17,602 bases of DNA from CAVZKK01 sp964573475. GTDB lineage: Archaea; Thermoproteota; Bathyarchaeia; Bathyarchaeales; Bathycorpusculaceae. Positions 1-7,266 of this stretch are shown here, one piece after another. The notes beneath the pieces were generated by a model that saw only the letters and a program-made list of their open reading frames with translations, was not told the origin of the DNA and searched no databases. Every line of letters starts with the position of its first letter. Within the stretch, counting starts at the first letter, position 1. Location: assembly GCA_964573475.1 (NCBI GenBank), contig CAZNJT010000028.1, positions 1 to 17,602 of the forward strand. Reading direction: 5' to 3'. A program made the translations under genes and the position numbers.

Positions 1-17
1 TTAAAGGAGTTGTAAGC

Positions 18-617
18 ATGGGATTTTTTAAGAAGTTTTCGGCACCAAAAGCGAAGATAGAGCTGAAACTCGACGAAGTCGCATATGATTATAAAGACAA
101 GCTCACCGGACGAATAGTCTTAGACCCACAAGAAGATATCGCAGTAAACGAGTTTCGAATAGAATTCGGCGGCAACAAAAAAATAAAATGGAGGAAGGGC
201 TTAAACAGTTATAACTCTAACAGGTCGCTTGAACAAATCTATAAAATACCAGTTGGAGGTCCTGTTCAACTGCAGAGGGGGCAACATTATGAACAGCCTT
301 TTCAAATAGACATCCCGGTATATTCAAGACCTGATCCTTTCACGGAACTTGAAGTGAAGGTGAAAGGAGTCGCTACAGTTCAAGGTAGACCTGATTTAAC
401 ACATGAAGTAAAGCCTGTCATTAACTTTCCTTACATAATTGAATGTCTCATGCAGTATGGCGGTTGCGGTTTTGTGTCACAACCGTTGTCCGAGCCTGTT
501 AAAGCGTGTTCTAGCTGTGGTAAAAACTTGGAAGAAGTTTGGAACCGCAAGTACATGGATGAAACAGCGAAAGGTTTTAGCAGAGCTATGGAACGTGGCA
601 GTTCTCAAGACTTCTAA
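18..617 (+). CDS. Spo0M/arrestin-like protein with C-terminal zinc ribbon
   Basis: This 199-residue protein begins MGFFKKF and its first ~135 residues are beta-rich, with the look of the Spo0M (sporulation-control) arrestin-like fold: a short amphipathic start, then alternating strands such as KIELKLDEVAYDY and LTGRIVL. The C-terminal part carries a probable metal site, Cys143 and Cys150 followed by Cys164-x2-Cys167 (CSSCG). There is no signal peptide or membrane segment, so it is probably cytoplasmic or peripheral. The ATG at 18 has a strong Shine-Dalgarno site (AAAGGAG at 3-9). It is the first of four closely spaced plus-strand genes ending with an SPFH protein, which suggests a shared membrane-associated role. 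The Spo0M assignment rests on overall pattern and is moderate; the role in archaea is unknown. Confidence 0.75.
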   Translation: MGFFKKFSAPKAKIELKLDEVAYDYKDKLTGRIVLDPQEDIAVNEFRIEFGGNKKIKWRKGLNSYNSNRSLEQIYKIPVGGPVQLQRGQHYEQPFQIDIPVYSRPDPFTELEVKVKGVATVQGRPDLTHEVKPVINFPYIIECLMQYGGCGFVSQPLSEPVKACSSCGKNLEEVWNRKYMDETAKGFSRAMERGSSQDF

Positions 618-632
618 AGGAGGCGGATAAAT

Positions 633-1898
633 ATGGCACGTTACCAAGGACTTGGGGTCGAGATTAAAACTCTCTTAGAAAAATTGAAATCTTCAATGGA
701 AAAACAAGGCTACAAGATAGAGCGTGTATTAACTGGTGAAACCAGCTTTCTAATAGAATATAAAAAAGCTGGAGTCTTCGGAGCAAAAGAAACTCTGAGC
801 GTGAAAGGTGTTTCAGACGATTTTGTAGTTTCTGGAATTAGAGAAGACAATCAAGAAGCATGGTTTATTGTTGAAGATAGCATTCTAGCCTCTGCTAGGA
901 ATCCTCAAGCTTTCAAAAGTCATACAGAAACTGTGACTGCTCCACCAACTCCAATGGCACCAATAACACCTGCAACACCCGTAGCGCCAACAGTTCCTAC
1001 CCAAGTAGCTCCACAGCCCCCTCCTGCTCCAAAACCCCTACAACCACCGCCTACAAACTGCACCAACTGCGGCGCCCCACTTAATGTGACACAAGAAGAC
1101 CTAGTAAGCACCTGCAGATATTGTGGTTTCACAATGACTTTAGCCACAAGGGAAGAAATAAAAAGACACAGCATGCTGGAGAATCGTCTCTTTGCTCAGC
1201 AAGCAGTTGAAGCAGCTCAAAAATACATGGATAAAGGCATCTTCAGAGCGGGTGTTTCAAAAGATGCCTCAATTGCGAACGTGAAACTGCGTTATGTTCC
1301 TTTCTGGGTTTGCTCGGCTAATGCAAACACGTTCTTCGGAGGCACAACAGGTTCTGGAATTATGGGAGAGATCCATCAGGCACAAGAGGCGGTGACTGAT
1401 AAAAGAGCAGGCGGATTGAAAAAGTTTGGGAAGCTAGTTCTGGCGGGAGCCAAGGCTTATTCCGAGATGCAGCAAAAGGATAGGAGACCCCAAAATGTCT
1501 CCTACTCGTTCTCAAACAATTACGTTTGGCCTGCATTAGCTCGACAAACGATGATAAGCGAAATAAACTATTACGATGTGCCAGCAGCTAGGAAAATCCC
1601 CTTCGACGTAGGCAAAATACCGCCAGACGCAGAATTCCTCAACATAGAATTAAACGAAGAAGAGGCTAAAACGAAAGTCAAGTCAGAGGTTGAAGCCAAA
1701 GAAAGGCTGATTGCAAGTGGCAAAGTGGACACTCTTGAAACTTGCAATGTAAATGTGGTTCTTGGAGAGGCTGAGCTTGTGCATGCGCCAGTCTGGTTTG
1801 TCCATTACGCATTGAAAGGAGAAAACTACGTGATTGCCGTAGACGGTTGCGAGGGCAAAGTTTTAGGCGGAGGAAGACCACTATTTAAAATCAAATAG
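633..1898 (+). CDS. Zinc-ribbon protein with Pro/Ala-rich linker, function unknown
   Basis: The 421-residue product has an N-terminal alpha/beta domain (about 1-95), a linker rich in Pro, Ala and Thr (about 101-140), a TFIIB-type zinc ribbon (Cys143-x2-Cys146 and Cys161-x2-Cys164) and a larger C-terminal domain. The C-terminal domain has two short signatures common in zinc-ribbon proteins of this type: YVPFWV near 221 and APVWFVHY followed by a VDG...GKVLGG turn near the end. No membrane helix is evident. The Shine-Dalgarno site AAAGGAGGCGG overlaps the stop codon of the preceding gene, so the two are probably translationally coupled. Its position beside an SPFH gene recalls the Bacillus pspA-ydjGHI membrane-stress operon, where YdjG is also a zinc-ribbon protein; that is an analogy, not a demonstrated orthology. 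Confidence 0.75.
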   Translation: MARYQGLGVEIKTLLEKLKSSMEKQGYKIERVLTGETSFLIEYKKAGVFGAKETLSVKGVSDDFVVSGIREDNQEAWFIVEDSILASARNPQAFKSHTETVTAPPTPMAPITPATPVAPTVPTQVAPQPPPAPKPLQPPPTNCTNCGAPLNVTQEDLVSTCRYCGFTMTLATREEIKRHSMLENRLFAQQAVEAAQKYMDKGIFRAGVSKDASIANVKLRYVPFWVCSANANTFFGGTTGSGIMGEIHQAQEAVTDKRAGGLKKFGKLVLAGAKAYSEMQQKDRRPQNVSYSFSNNYVWPALARQTMISEINYYDVPAARKIPFDVGKIPPDAEFLNIELNEEEAKTKVKSEVEAKERLIASGKVDTLETCNVNVVLGEAELVHAPVWFVHYALKGENYVIAVDGCEGKVLGGGRPLFKIK

Positions 1899-1909
1899 GA
1901 AGCTGAAAA

Positions 1910-2437
1910 ATGTCTGAGAAAGAAACGATAGAAAAGGTGAAAGACAAGCAGGGAATACTTGCCAAAATCCAGAACGTATTCGGCTTAGGATACGCAACCA
2001 AAGAAGACTTGCGAGAGTTAGACAAGAAACTTCGAGACCTTTATTATGCTGACTTCAAAAGTCTACGCCACAAATGGGAAGAACTCTATCTAGCAGCATT
2101 AAATGCCGGAACTGCAACAGACGACTTTAAAAAGGTCATACAGATCATGGACCGAGTTGGCGAAAAAGTCAACCGCGCTGATTATGGTTATGCTGGATTA
2201 ATGGATCGAAAAGGTCAAATAAGAGAAAGCGAGCTAGGACGGGTATTTGATTATGACAAGGGTCTGAACGAAGACGTTCAAGCCATAATTAGGGCAATTG
2301 ACGAGCTTTACAATGACAGCCAAGCTGAAAAGTGGGCAGATGCACCCGTCAAAGCTAGGAACATTAAATCCTTAATACTGGGTTTTGAGTCTAAATGGGA
2401 TGAAAGAGAAAAACAATTCAGACCTTTGGAGGTGTAA
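1910..2437 (+). CDS. Hypothetical charged helical protein
   Basis: This is a 175-residue, highly charged and mostly helical protein without cysteine clusters, signal peptide or membrane segment. Residues about 1-60 and 120-170 look like amphipathic helices that could form a coiled coil (for example the stretch with KEDLRELDKKLRDLYY). I do not recognise a family. It sits 11 bases after the zinc-ribbon gene and 5 bases before the SPFH gene, in the same operon, so it may be a structural or adaptor partner of those proteins. The ribosome-binding signal before ATG 1910 is weak (GGAAGCTG), which fits translation coupled to the gene before it. Confidence 0.7.
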   Translation: MSEKETIEKVKDKQGILAKIQNVFGLGYATKEDLRELDKKLRDLYYADFKSLRHKWEELYLAALNAGTATDDFKKVIQIMDRVGEKVNRADYGYAGLMDRKGQIRESELGRVFDYDKGLNEDVQAIIRAIDELYNDSQAEKWADAPVKARNIKSLILGFESKWDEREKQFRPLEV

Positions 2438-2442
2438 ATTAG

Positions 2443-3534
2443 ATGCCTGTTATTGAAAAAGTTGCATGGGATTATGCTGGAGCAGAAGATATAGCTTACA
2501 GATTTCCAAAACTTTCGCTTAAATATGGAAGCCAAGTAATAGTTAAAGAAAACCAATGGGGGGTCTTCTTCCGAGACGGCAAAGCATATGACGTTTTCGG
2601 TCCTGGAAGACACACAATAACAAGTAATAACATTCCACTTTTAACTGGCGCTTTAAAAGCATTACGCATAATAGGTGACATTTTTGAGTGTGAAGTTGTT
2701 TTCGTTAGCAACAGCCAGTTTAGAGCAAACTTCGGAGGCACAGCATACTCAGCCCCAAGCGGCGACATAAAATATCAAGCTGAGCTAGGATTTTTTGGTT
2801 ATATGTTGTACAAGGTTGAAGATCCTAAGCTTTTTGTTGTCGAATTCTTCGGAAATCGTGACGCTAGCACTTCAAGAGACGTTGAAAACTACATCAGAGG
2901 ATTCATAAACGAACGCATCATAAACGAATTTGGCAACCATGACATCTTCACGGTTGTAAAAAACGTAGACGCCACCACAGACAAGGTGACATTAAAGATA
3001 GGTGACGAGGCTGCACGGGTGGGCTTAAAAGTTATAGACTGTGTCTTCGAAGGTGTCAAGATTCCTGAAGAAGCGAGAAGGTTTGCTTCTGGAATGGGCG
3101 CTCAAGCTATGGTGATGCAGTACATGAAGGAAACGGCAACTGAACTTAAGGGATCTGAAGGTGGTGGAGCAGCCGCTGCAGGCTTAGGAGCTGGAATGGG
3201 TTTAACGATGCCATACATGATGGCGCAGCAAATGCAGCAAGCTCAAGCCGGTCAAGCTCAACAATTGATAATATGTCAAAGCTGTGGCGCTAAAAATCCT
3301 GTTGGAACGAAATTCTGTGGAAACTGTGGCGCAGGTTTGGCGCCGCCGGCAAAAGTTGTCTGTCCCAAATGTAAGGCTGAGAATCCCGCTGGCATGAAAT
3401 TCTGCGGAAGTTGCGGTGCTCCACTTGCTCAACAAGCTGAAGCAACCGGGGCAGAAATTACCTGTCCAAAATGCAACACAAAGAACCCTGCGGGAACAAA
3501 GTTCTGCGGTAACTGCGGAGAAAAACTAGGCTAA
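2443..3534 (+). CDS. SPFH (Band 7) domain protein with three C-terminal zinc ribbons, YdjI-like
   Basis: Residues about 10-230 resemble the SPFH/virion-core-like family to which Bacillus YdjI belongs: a beta-rich start with VIVKENQWGVFFRDGKAYDVFGPGRH spread over residues 32-57, then long helices. A Gly/Ala/Met-rich segment follows (about 239-262). The tail has three nearly identical zinc ribbons: Cys278/281/292/295, Cys307/310/321/324 and Cys341/344/355/358, each with the spacing CxxC-x10-CxxC and the motif KFCGxCG. SPFH proteins usually scaffold membrane microdomains or protease complexes; the ribbons suggest added protein or nucleic-acid contacts. ATG 2443 has GGAGGTG 8 bases upstream, inside the end of the previous gene. 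It is the last gene of its operon and meets a convergent gene coding for a copy of its own tail. Confidence 0.85.
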   Translation: MPVIEKVAWDYAGAEDIAYRFPKLSLKYGSQVIVKENQWGVFFRDGKAYDVFGPGRHTITSNNIPLLTGALKALRIIGDIFECEVVFVSNSQFRANFGGTAYSAPSGDIKYQAELGFFGYMLYKVEDPKLFVVEFFGNRDASTSRDVENYIRGFINERIINEFGNHDIFTVVKNVDATTDKVTLKIGDEAARVGLKVIDCVFEGVKIPEEARRFASGMGAQAMVMQYMKETATELKGSEGGGAAAAGLGAGMGLTMPYMMAQQMQQAQAGQAQQLIICQSCGAKNPVGTKFCGNCGAGLAPPAKVVCPKCKAENPAGMKFCGSCGAPLAQQAEATGAEITCPKCNTKNPAGTKFCGNCGEKLG

Positions 3535-3539
3535 GCCTT

Positions 3540-3866
3540 TTAGCTTCTCTTTTTTCTAGTTCTATCTGTTTTTCTTAGTAGTGAGCCGCATCTTCCACAA
3601 AACTTCATATTTGAAGGCATTATGGCGCTACATTTGTGACATTGGATCGGCGGTGGAGGATACAGGGCTTGACCGCATTGTCCACAAAACTTATTTTCAC
3701 CAGGATTTTTGCTGCCGCATCTTAGACAAATAATAACTTGTTTAATCATTTTCTCTGGCGGTTTCATAGTTTGGAACATGTACTGTGCCATTGTGAGCCC
3801 CATGGCTAAACCTATCCCTGCCGAGAAAGCGTTGCCAACACTGTACTTACTCATGTTCATTATCAT
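3540..3866 (-). CDS. Small double zinc-ribbon protein, paralogue of the SPFH protein tail
   Basis: The 108-residue product has a hydrophobic Gly/Ala/Met-rich N-terminus (about 10-34, with AMGLTMAQYM), then two zinc ribbons (Cys47/50/61/64 and Cys76/79/90/93) and a basic end. It lines up residue by residue with the C-terminus of the neighbouring SPFH protein: MGLTM, IICxxCGxKNP, KFCGxCG and MKFCGxCG occur in the same order and spacing, while the SPFH domain and the third ribbon are missing. It is therefore a detached tail paralogue. It runs convergent to the SPFH gene with only 5 bases between the two stop codons. Three in-frame ATG codons lie close together at the start (3866, 3860 and 3854); no clear Shine-Dalgarno site separates them, so the start is uncertain. 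Confidence 0.7.
   Translation of the reverse strand: MIMNMSKYSVGNAFSAGIGLAMGLTMAQYMFQTMKPPEKMIKQVIICLRCGSKNPGENKFCGQCGQALYPPPPIQCHKCSAIMPSNMKFCGRCGSLLRKTDRTRKKRS
3545..3560 (+). terminator. T-rich tract after the SPFH operon
   Basis: The run CTTCTCTTTTTTCTAG begins about ten bases after the SPFH stop codon and has no hairpin before it. Archaeal transcription commonly ends at such T tracts. It lies inside the 3' end of the convergent small gene. Confidence 0.35.
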
Positions 3867-4030
3867 GAAGATATTGAATTTAGCATAAGAAAAACTTTGC
3901 TGAAAATTTCAAACAGGAGAGGAAAAAATGCAGAATAGGCAAACAAAAAATATATCCACTAATTTGTTGTACTAACACTTATTCTTAAAATGGTGCAATG
4001 TCAAATCTGGTTCATGCAGGTTGATTGAGA

Positions 4031-4630
4031 ATGAGTGTTGCTGTCAAAGGACTGTGGAACATCGTTTTGAGTGGTTACCCAAAGTCTGGTAAAACCATGC
4101 TTGCCAACAGGTTGATTGCTGAAAACCAATATTTTGCAAGAATAGGCGTAGATGAGTTGAGGCAGATGATTTTTAACGAGTTTCCTCCATGCCGCGACGA
4201 GTTCTTGATATATTCTATGATTGCCGAGATGCGGGATAGTTTACTAGAAAAAGGCTACAGCGTTGTAGTAGATTCAACGGCACCAGACAATGTTACCCGC
4301 GAGTTTTTAACAGTAACAAAGGTTAGACATGTTAACCGCTTGCTTGTTGTGTTAAACATTGACAGAGAGGTTCTAATTAAAAGGAATATTGAAAAGTCTG
4401 GTGATGCAAGTTCAATTTTCGCATGGGACAAGCGTTGGGAAGAACCAAGAGGTAGCATTCCAATTTTTAAGTTTAAAAGGAACGATATGAAAGAGTTTGA
4501 AGCTTATTATGCTCGACTAATAGAGCTTTTAGAAAGCGAAATACACCCCTTCAAACCCGAATTTCACCCAGTAATCCATTTAAAAGAAATTAGAAAAGCC
4601 CTCAAGAGCTTCTTGAAGAAAAACTCGTAG
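4031..4630 (+). CDS. P-loop nucleotide kinase (AAA_33 / zeta-toxin-like)
   Basis: This is a 199-residue small kinase-type ATPase. A Walker A motif (GYPKSGKT, about residues 15-22) follows the first beta strand. A conserved GVDELRQ segment lies where substrate or Mg binds in this group, VVVDST (about 84-89) serves as the Walker B/second strand, and LIKRNIEK is the arginine-bearing lid. The layout is that of the AAA_33 polynucleotide-kinase-like family, also seen in zeta toxins and L-seryl-tRNA(Sec) kinase; the substrate cannot be told from sequence, and no antitoxin gene lies beside it. ATG 4031 was preferred to an in-frame TTG two codons earlier. The gene stands alone and is convergent with the cobalamin adenosyltransferase gene. 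A possible TATA element (AAAAATATAT) lies at about 3945-3954. Confidence 0.75.
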   Translation: MSVAVKGLWNIVLSGYPKSGKTMLANRLIAENQYFARIGVDELRQMIFNEFPPCRDEFLIYSMIAEMRDSLLEKGYSVVVDSTAPDNVTREFLTVTKVRHVNRLLVVLNIDREVLIKRNIEKSGDASSIFAWDKRWEEPRGSIPIFKFKRNDMKEFEAYYARLIELLESEIHPFKPEFHPVIHLKEIRKALKSFLKKNS

Positions 4631-4686
4631 TAAAAAACTCAATACTGACATCATTTTAGTTAATGAAAGTTTTTCTTCAAAAATAA

Positions 4687-5217
4687 CTAGTATTCGATTC
4701 CTTTTCTGGCTTGATAGCCCTTGTTGAAGGGGTGTTTCACCTCTTTCATCTCTGTAACCAGGTCAGCAGCTTCAATGATTTCGTTGGGTGCATATCGTCC
4801 AGTTAGTATAAGTTCAACGTGCTTTGGCTTATTCTTTATCAGTTCCAGAACTTTTTCAATTTTTATCAGCTTTAGGTTTAAAGCCACGTTAATCTCGTCT
4901 AGGATGACTATGTCGTATTCGCCGCTTTTGACAACTTCTTCAGCCAAAGCGAAGGCTTCTTCTGCAAGTTCAACATCCGCTTTTCCAGGAGGCTTTTCTG
5001 TTACGAATTTGCCTCTGCCGAAGGCTTTCAATGTAAGGTTTGGAAGCTTGTCTACAATGTATAGTTCGCCGTAGTCGAATCCGCCCTTAATGAACTGGAT
5101 TATGTAAACTTTTAATCCTCTCCCTATCGCCCTAAGTGCGAGTCCAAAAGCCGCCGAGCTCTTTCCTTTCCCGTTTCCAGTGTAAACCTGTACAAATCCT
5201 TTTTCAAGTTTAGGCAT
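4687..5217 (-). CDS. cobO: Cob(I)alamin adenosyltransferase (CobA/CobO/BtuR type)
   Basis: This enzyme transfers the adenosyl group of ATP to cob(I)alamin, giving the coenzyme B12 used by the mutase encoded upstream. The 176 residues show the family hallmarks: the P-loop GNGKGKSS (14-21), a Walker B strand DIVILDE (102-108) followed by INVAL, the TGRYAP segment (139-144) and the C-terminal KGYQARKGIEY block. Length is normal for the family. Its ATG lies inside the end of meaB, an 8-base overlap (5210-5217), so the two are translationally coupled. It is the last gene of the mutase operon, which argues for local supply of cofactor to the mutase and its chaperone. The family call is secure; the gene symbol follows bacterial usage. 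Confidence 0.92.
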   Translation of the reverse strand: MPKLEKGFVQVYTGNGKGKSSAAFGLALRAIGRGLKVYIIQFIKGGFDYGELYIVDKLPNLTLKAFGRGKFVTEKPPGKADVELAEEAFALAEEVVKSGEYDIVILDEINVALNLKLIKIEKVLELIKNKPKHVELILTGRYAPNEIIEAADLVTEMKEVKHPFNKGYQARKGIEY

Positions 5218-6175
5218 TACTCACTGCCTTCTTAAATTTTCCACGTAATAGCTTCTCAGCTGCAGAGGCTGGATCTATTTCCTTTTCCAGAATCTGGTGC
5301 AAAAATTCTTCGAACTTTCCTTCCTTTCTTAATTCTTCTATTATCAAGGTTGCCGCTTTTTCTTTTATGGCTTCGATGAGTTCGGCTTCGGCTCTCAATA
5401 GGCTTTTTTTGTGCTCTATTTCCTTTTTCAGAAATTGTCTATGCTCTTCCAGTTTTTCAATGAGTTGGGGGACGCCTTCTCCTGTGAGGGCTATTGTTTT
5501 TAGAATGGGTGTTTTCCATGTTTTTTCTTTGTTGTTTAGTTGCAGTATTGATTGGATGTCCATTACAGCTTTGTCTGCGTTTTCGCGGTCAGCCTTGTTT
5601 ATGACAAAGATGTCGGCTATCTCCATTAACCCGGCTTTTATTGCTTGTATTTCGTCTCCTAACCCAGGTGCGTGAATAACAACTATTGTTTGTGCCACTT
5701 TGATTATTTCCACTTCGGATTGTCCAGCGCCAACAGTTTCCACGATTACTATGTCTTTGCCTGCAGCATCCAATATTTTGACAGCGTCTTTCGTTGCCTT
5801 GGCAATTCCTCCCAGATAATTTCGAGTTGCCATGCTCCTTATAAAAACGCCTTCATCCGTGCTCAACTCTTGCATTCGGATTCTGTCGCCTAAGAATGCT
5901 CCGCCAGTGAAGGGGCTTGTGGGATCTACGGCTACGACGCCTACAGTTTTGCCTCGCTGCCTATATTTACGCACAATTTTTTCGATGAGAGTGCTTTTTC
6001 CAGAACCGCCTGGTCCCGTCAATCCTATTATGTGAGCTTTTCCTGTATGGGGATAAATCTGGGCAATTAGTTTTGGGGCTTCTGCTGTGTTGTTTTCGAT
6101 TATTGTTATTGCCCTTGCTATGCTTCTGCGGTCTCCAGCTAAAACCCCTTGAACTAGTTCTTCAGTTTTCGCCAA
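5210..6175 (-). CDS. meaB: MeaB/ArgK-type G-protein chaperone of the B12-dependent mutase
   Basis: MeaB-family GTPases gate loading and repair of coenzyme B12 in acyl-CoA mutases. The 321-residue product has the P-loop GPGGSGKST (54-62), the VDPTSPFTGGAFLGDR block (about 84-98), ETVGAGQSE (146-154) and the guanine-specificity motif NKAD (193-196), all in the usual order, plus a helical C-terminal dimerisation arm. The start is a TTG at 6175: the frame is open only as far as the stop codon of the mutase small subunit at 6197-6199, and no ATG or GTG is in frame between them. An ATG at 6188 is out of frame. The gap to the previous gene is 21 bases and the end overlaps the adenosyltransferase gene. 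The placement is classic for mutase operons. Confidence 0.93.
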   Translation of the reverse strand: MAKTEELVQGVLAGDRRSIARAITIIENNTAEAPKLIAQIYPHTGKAHIIGLTGPGGSGKSTLIEKIVRKYRQRGKTVGVVAVDPTSPFTGGAFLGDRIRMQELSTDEGVFIRSMATRNYLGGIAKATKDAVKILDAAGKDIVIVETVGAGQSEVEIIKVAQTIVVIHAPGLGDEIQAIKAGLMEIADIFVINKADRENADKAVMDIQSILQLNNKEKTWKTPILKTIALTGEGVPQLIEKLEEHRQFLKKEIEHKKSLLRAEAELIEAIKEKAATLIIEELRKEGKFEEFLHQILEKEIDPASAAEKLLRGKFKKAVSNA

Positions 6176-6196
6176 CTTTTCTGCACATCTTAAGGT

Positions 6197-6604
6197 TTAG
6201 GTTCTTTTAGGAACGTTTTCCAACGTGAATTGTATTATTGTTTCCGTGGGTGTTCCAGGCCCAAATATTCCCTTTATACCCAACTTCTTCATTTCCGGTA
6301 TGTCTTCTTCTGGAATTATTCCTCCTGCGAAAACCATAACGTCTGTTAAGCCTTTTTGCTTTAGAAGCTCCATTATTCTTGGGAAAAGAGCCTTGTGGGC
6401 GCCTGAAAGGATGCTTAAGCCTATTACGTCCACGTCTTCTTGAAGGGCTGTTTCAACTATTTGTTCAGGCGTCTGTCTCAAACCCGTGTAGATTACTTCC
6501 ATTCCTGCGTCTCTCAAGGCTCTGGCTACAACTTTGGCTCCTCTGTCGTGGCTGTCGAGGCCTGGTTTGGCGATTAAAACTCTTATTTTTCTTGTGCTTT
6601 GCAT
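6197..6604 (-). CDS. B12-binding small subunit of the acyl-CoA mutase
   Basis: This 135-residue protein is a single cobalamin-binding domain, as in two-gene archaeal and bacterial mutases. It has the base-off/His-on signature DSHDRG (17-22), with His19 as the lower axial cobalt ligand, then GLSIL (62-66) and GG (94-95), which hold the dimethylbenzimidazole tail. Length matches separate small subunits (mcmA2 or icmB types). The Shine-Dalgarno site AAAAGGAGGG lies seven bases before ATG 6604, within the 14-base gap after the large-subunit gene. The domain does not decide substrate choice; that lies in the large subunit, which here has isobutyryl-CoA-mutase-like residues, so no specific gene symbol is given. 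Confidence 0.93.
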   Translation of the reverse strand: MQSTRKIRVLIAKPGLDSHDRGAKVVARALRDAGMEVIYTGLRQTPEQIVETALQEDVDVIGLSILSGAHKALFPRIMELLKQKGLTDVMVFAGGIIPEEDIPEMKKLGIKGIFGPGTPTETIIQFTLENVPKRT

Positions 6605-6618
6605 TTTGTTCCCTCCTT

Positions 6619-7111
6619 TTAGATAACGATTAGTTCTTTATACTCTCCGTAAACTTCCCGTAGCACTTCGGTTATTTCGCCTAAGGTTACGTAGACTTTC
6701 ACCGCTTCAATTACTGTTGGCATGAGATTTTCATCCTTTTCTGCTGTGTAATGAAGTTTTTCGAGGACTTCCTTCACCTTTCTGTTGTCGCGTTCCCTTT
6801 TTACCTTTTGCAGTCGGATAACCTGTTCTTTTTCGGCTTTTGAGTCTATCCTTAAAAGCTTTATTGGGCATTCTTCCTCTTCGATGGTGTATTCATTCAA
6901 ACCAACAATTATGCGTTTTTTCTCGTCTATTTCCATCTGGTATCGGTAGGCGCTGTCGGCGATTTCTTTCTGGAAGAATCCTTTTTCTATGGCGGCTATG
7001 GCTCCGCCCATGTCGTCGATTTTTTGGATGTACTCCATTGCTTTTTGTTCCATCTCATTTGTTAAGGCTTCTACGTAATAGGAGCCTGCCAATGGGTCTA
7101 CGGTGTTTGTT
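6619..7111 (-). CDS. Acyl-CoA mutase large subunit, C-terminal part (left contig)
   Basis: This is the 3' part of the large-subunit gene, interrupted upstream by the run of N. The readable frame starts at the contig edge with VDPLAGSYYVEALTN, which repeats the end of the other contig, and continues for 145 new residues covering the end of the TIM barrel (DDMGGAIAAIEKGFF) and the linker after it (IIVGLNEYT). Removing one copy of the shared 55 bases and the N run joins codon 415 (ending at 7212) to the codon at 7056-7054 in frame and gives a 560-residue protein, a normal length for separate large subunits. The stop at 6619 is followed by the small-subunit gene. As printed, the 155 extra bases (100 N plus 55) break the frame. 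Confidence 0.88.
7057..7111. repeat. Left copy of 55-base duplicated contig overlap
   Basis: These 55 bases are identical to 7212-7266 on the other side of the N run. The pair is best read as the shared end of two contigs rather than a biological repeat: the length suits a de Bruijn k-mer overlap, and collapsing the copies restores the mutase frame. Confidence 0.95.
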
Positions 7112-7211
7112 NNNNNNNNNNNNNNNNNNNNNNNNNNNNNNNNNNNNNNNNNNNNNNNNNNNNNNNNNNNNNNNNNNNNNNNNNNNNNNNNNNNNNNNNN
7201 NNNNNNNNNNN
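7112..7211. other. Assembly gap of 100 N
   Basis: The run is exactly 100 N, a conventional placeholder for a gap of unknown size. The identical 55-base flanks show that the contigs actually overlap, so no sequence is likely to be missing here. Confidence 0.97.
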
Positions 7212-7266
7212 ATTTGTTAAGGCTTCTACGTAATAGGAGCCTGCCAATGGGTCTACGGTGTTTGTT
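7212..7266. repeat. Right copy of 55-base duplicated contig overlap
   Basis: This is the second copy of the 55 bases at 7057-7111, starting immediately after the N run. It encodes the mutase residues from about 398 to 415. Confidence 0.95.

Noticed and set aside
920..1174. Minus-strand frame rich in Gly and Val opposite the zinc-ribbon gene
   Set aside because: It is the complement of the Pro/Ala/Thr linker and zinc ribbon; the composition follows from the coding strand.
4025..4630. Zeta-type toxin of a toxin-antitoxin pair
   Set aside because: The kinase fold fits, but no small antitoxin gene is adjacent and similar P-loop kinases have many housekeeping roles.
7057..7266. A true tandem duplication or mobile-element target repeat in the mutase gene
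   Set aside because: The two copies are identical, sit exactly at the ends of a 100-N run, and collapsing them restores the reading frame; this is a contig overlap.
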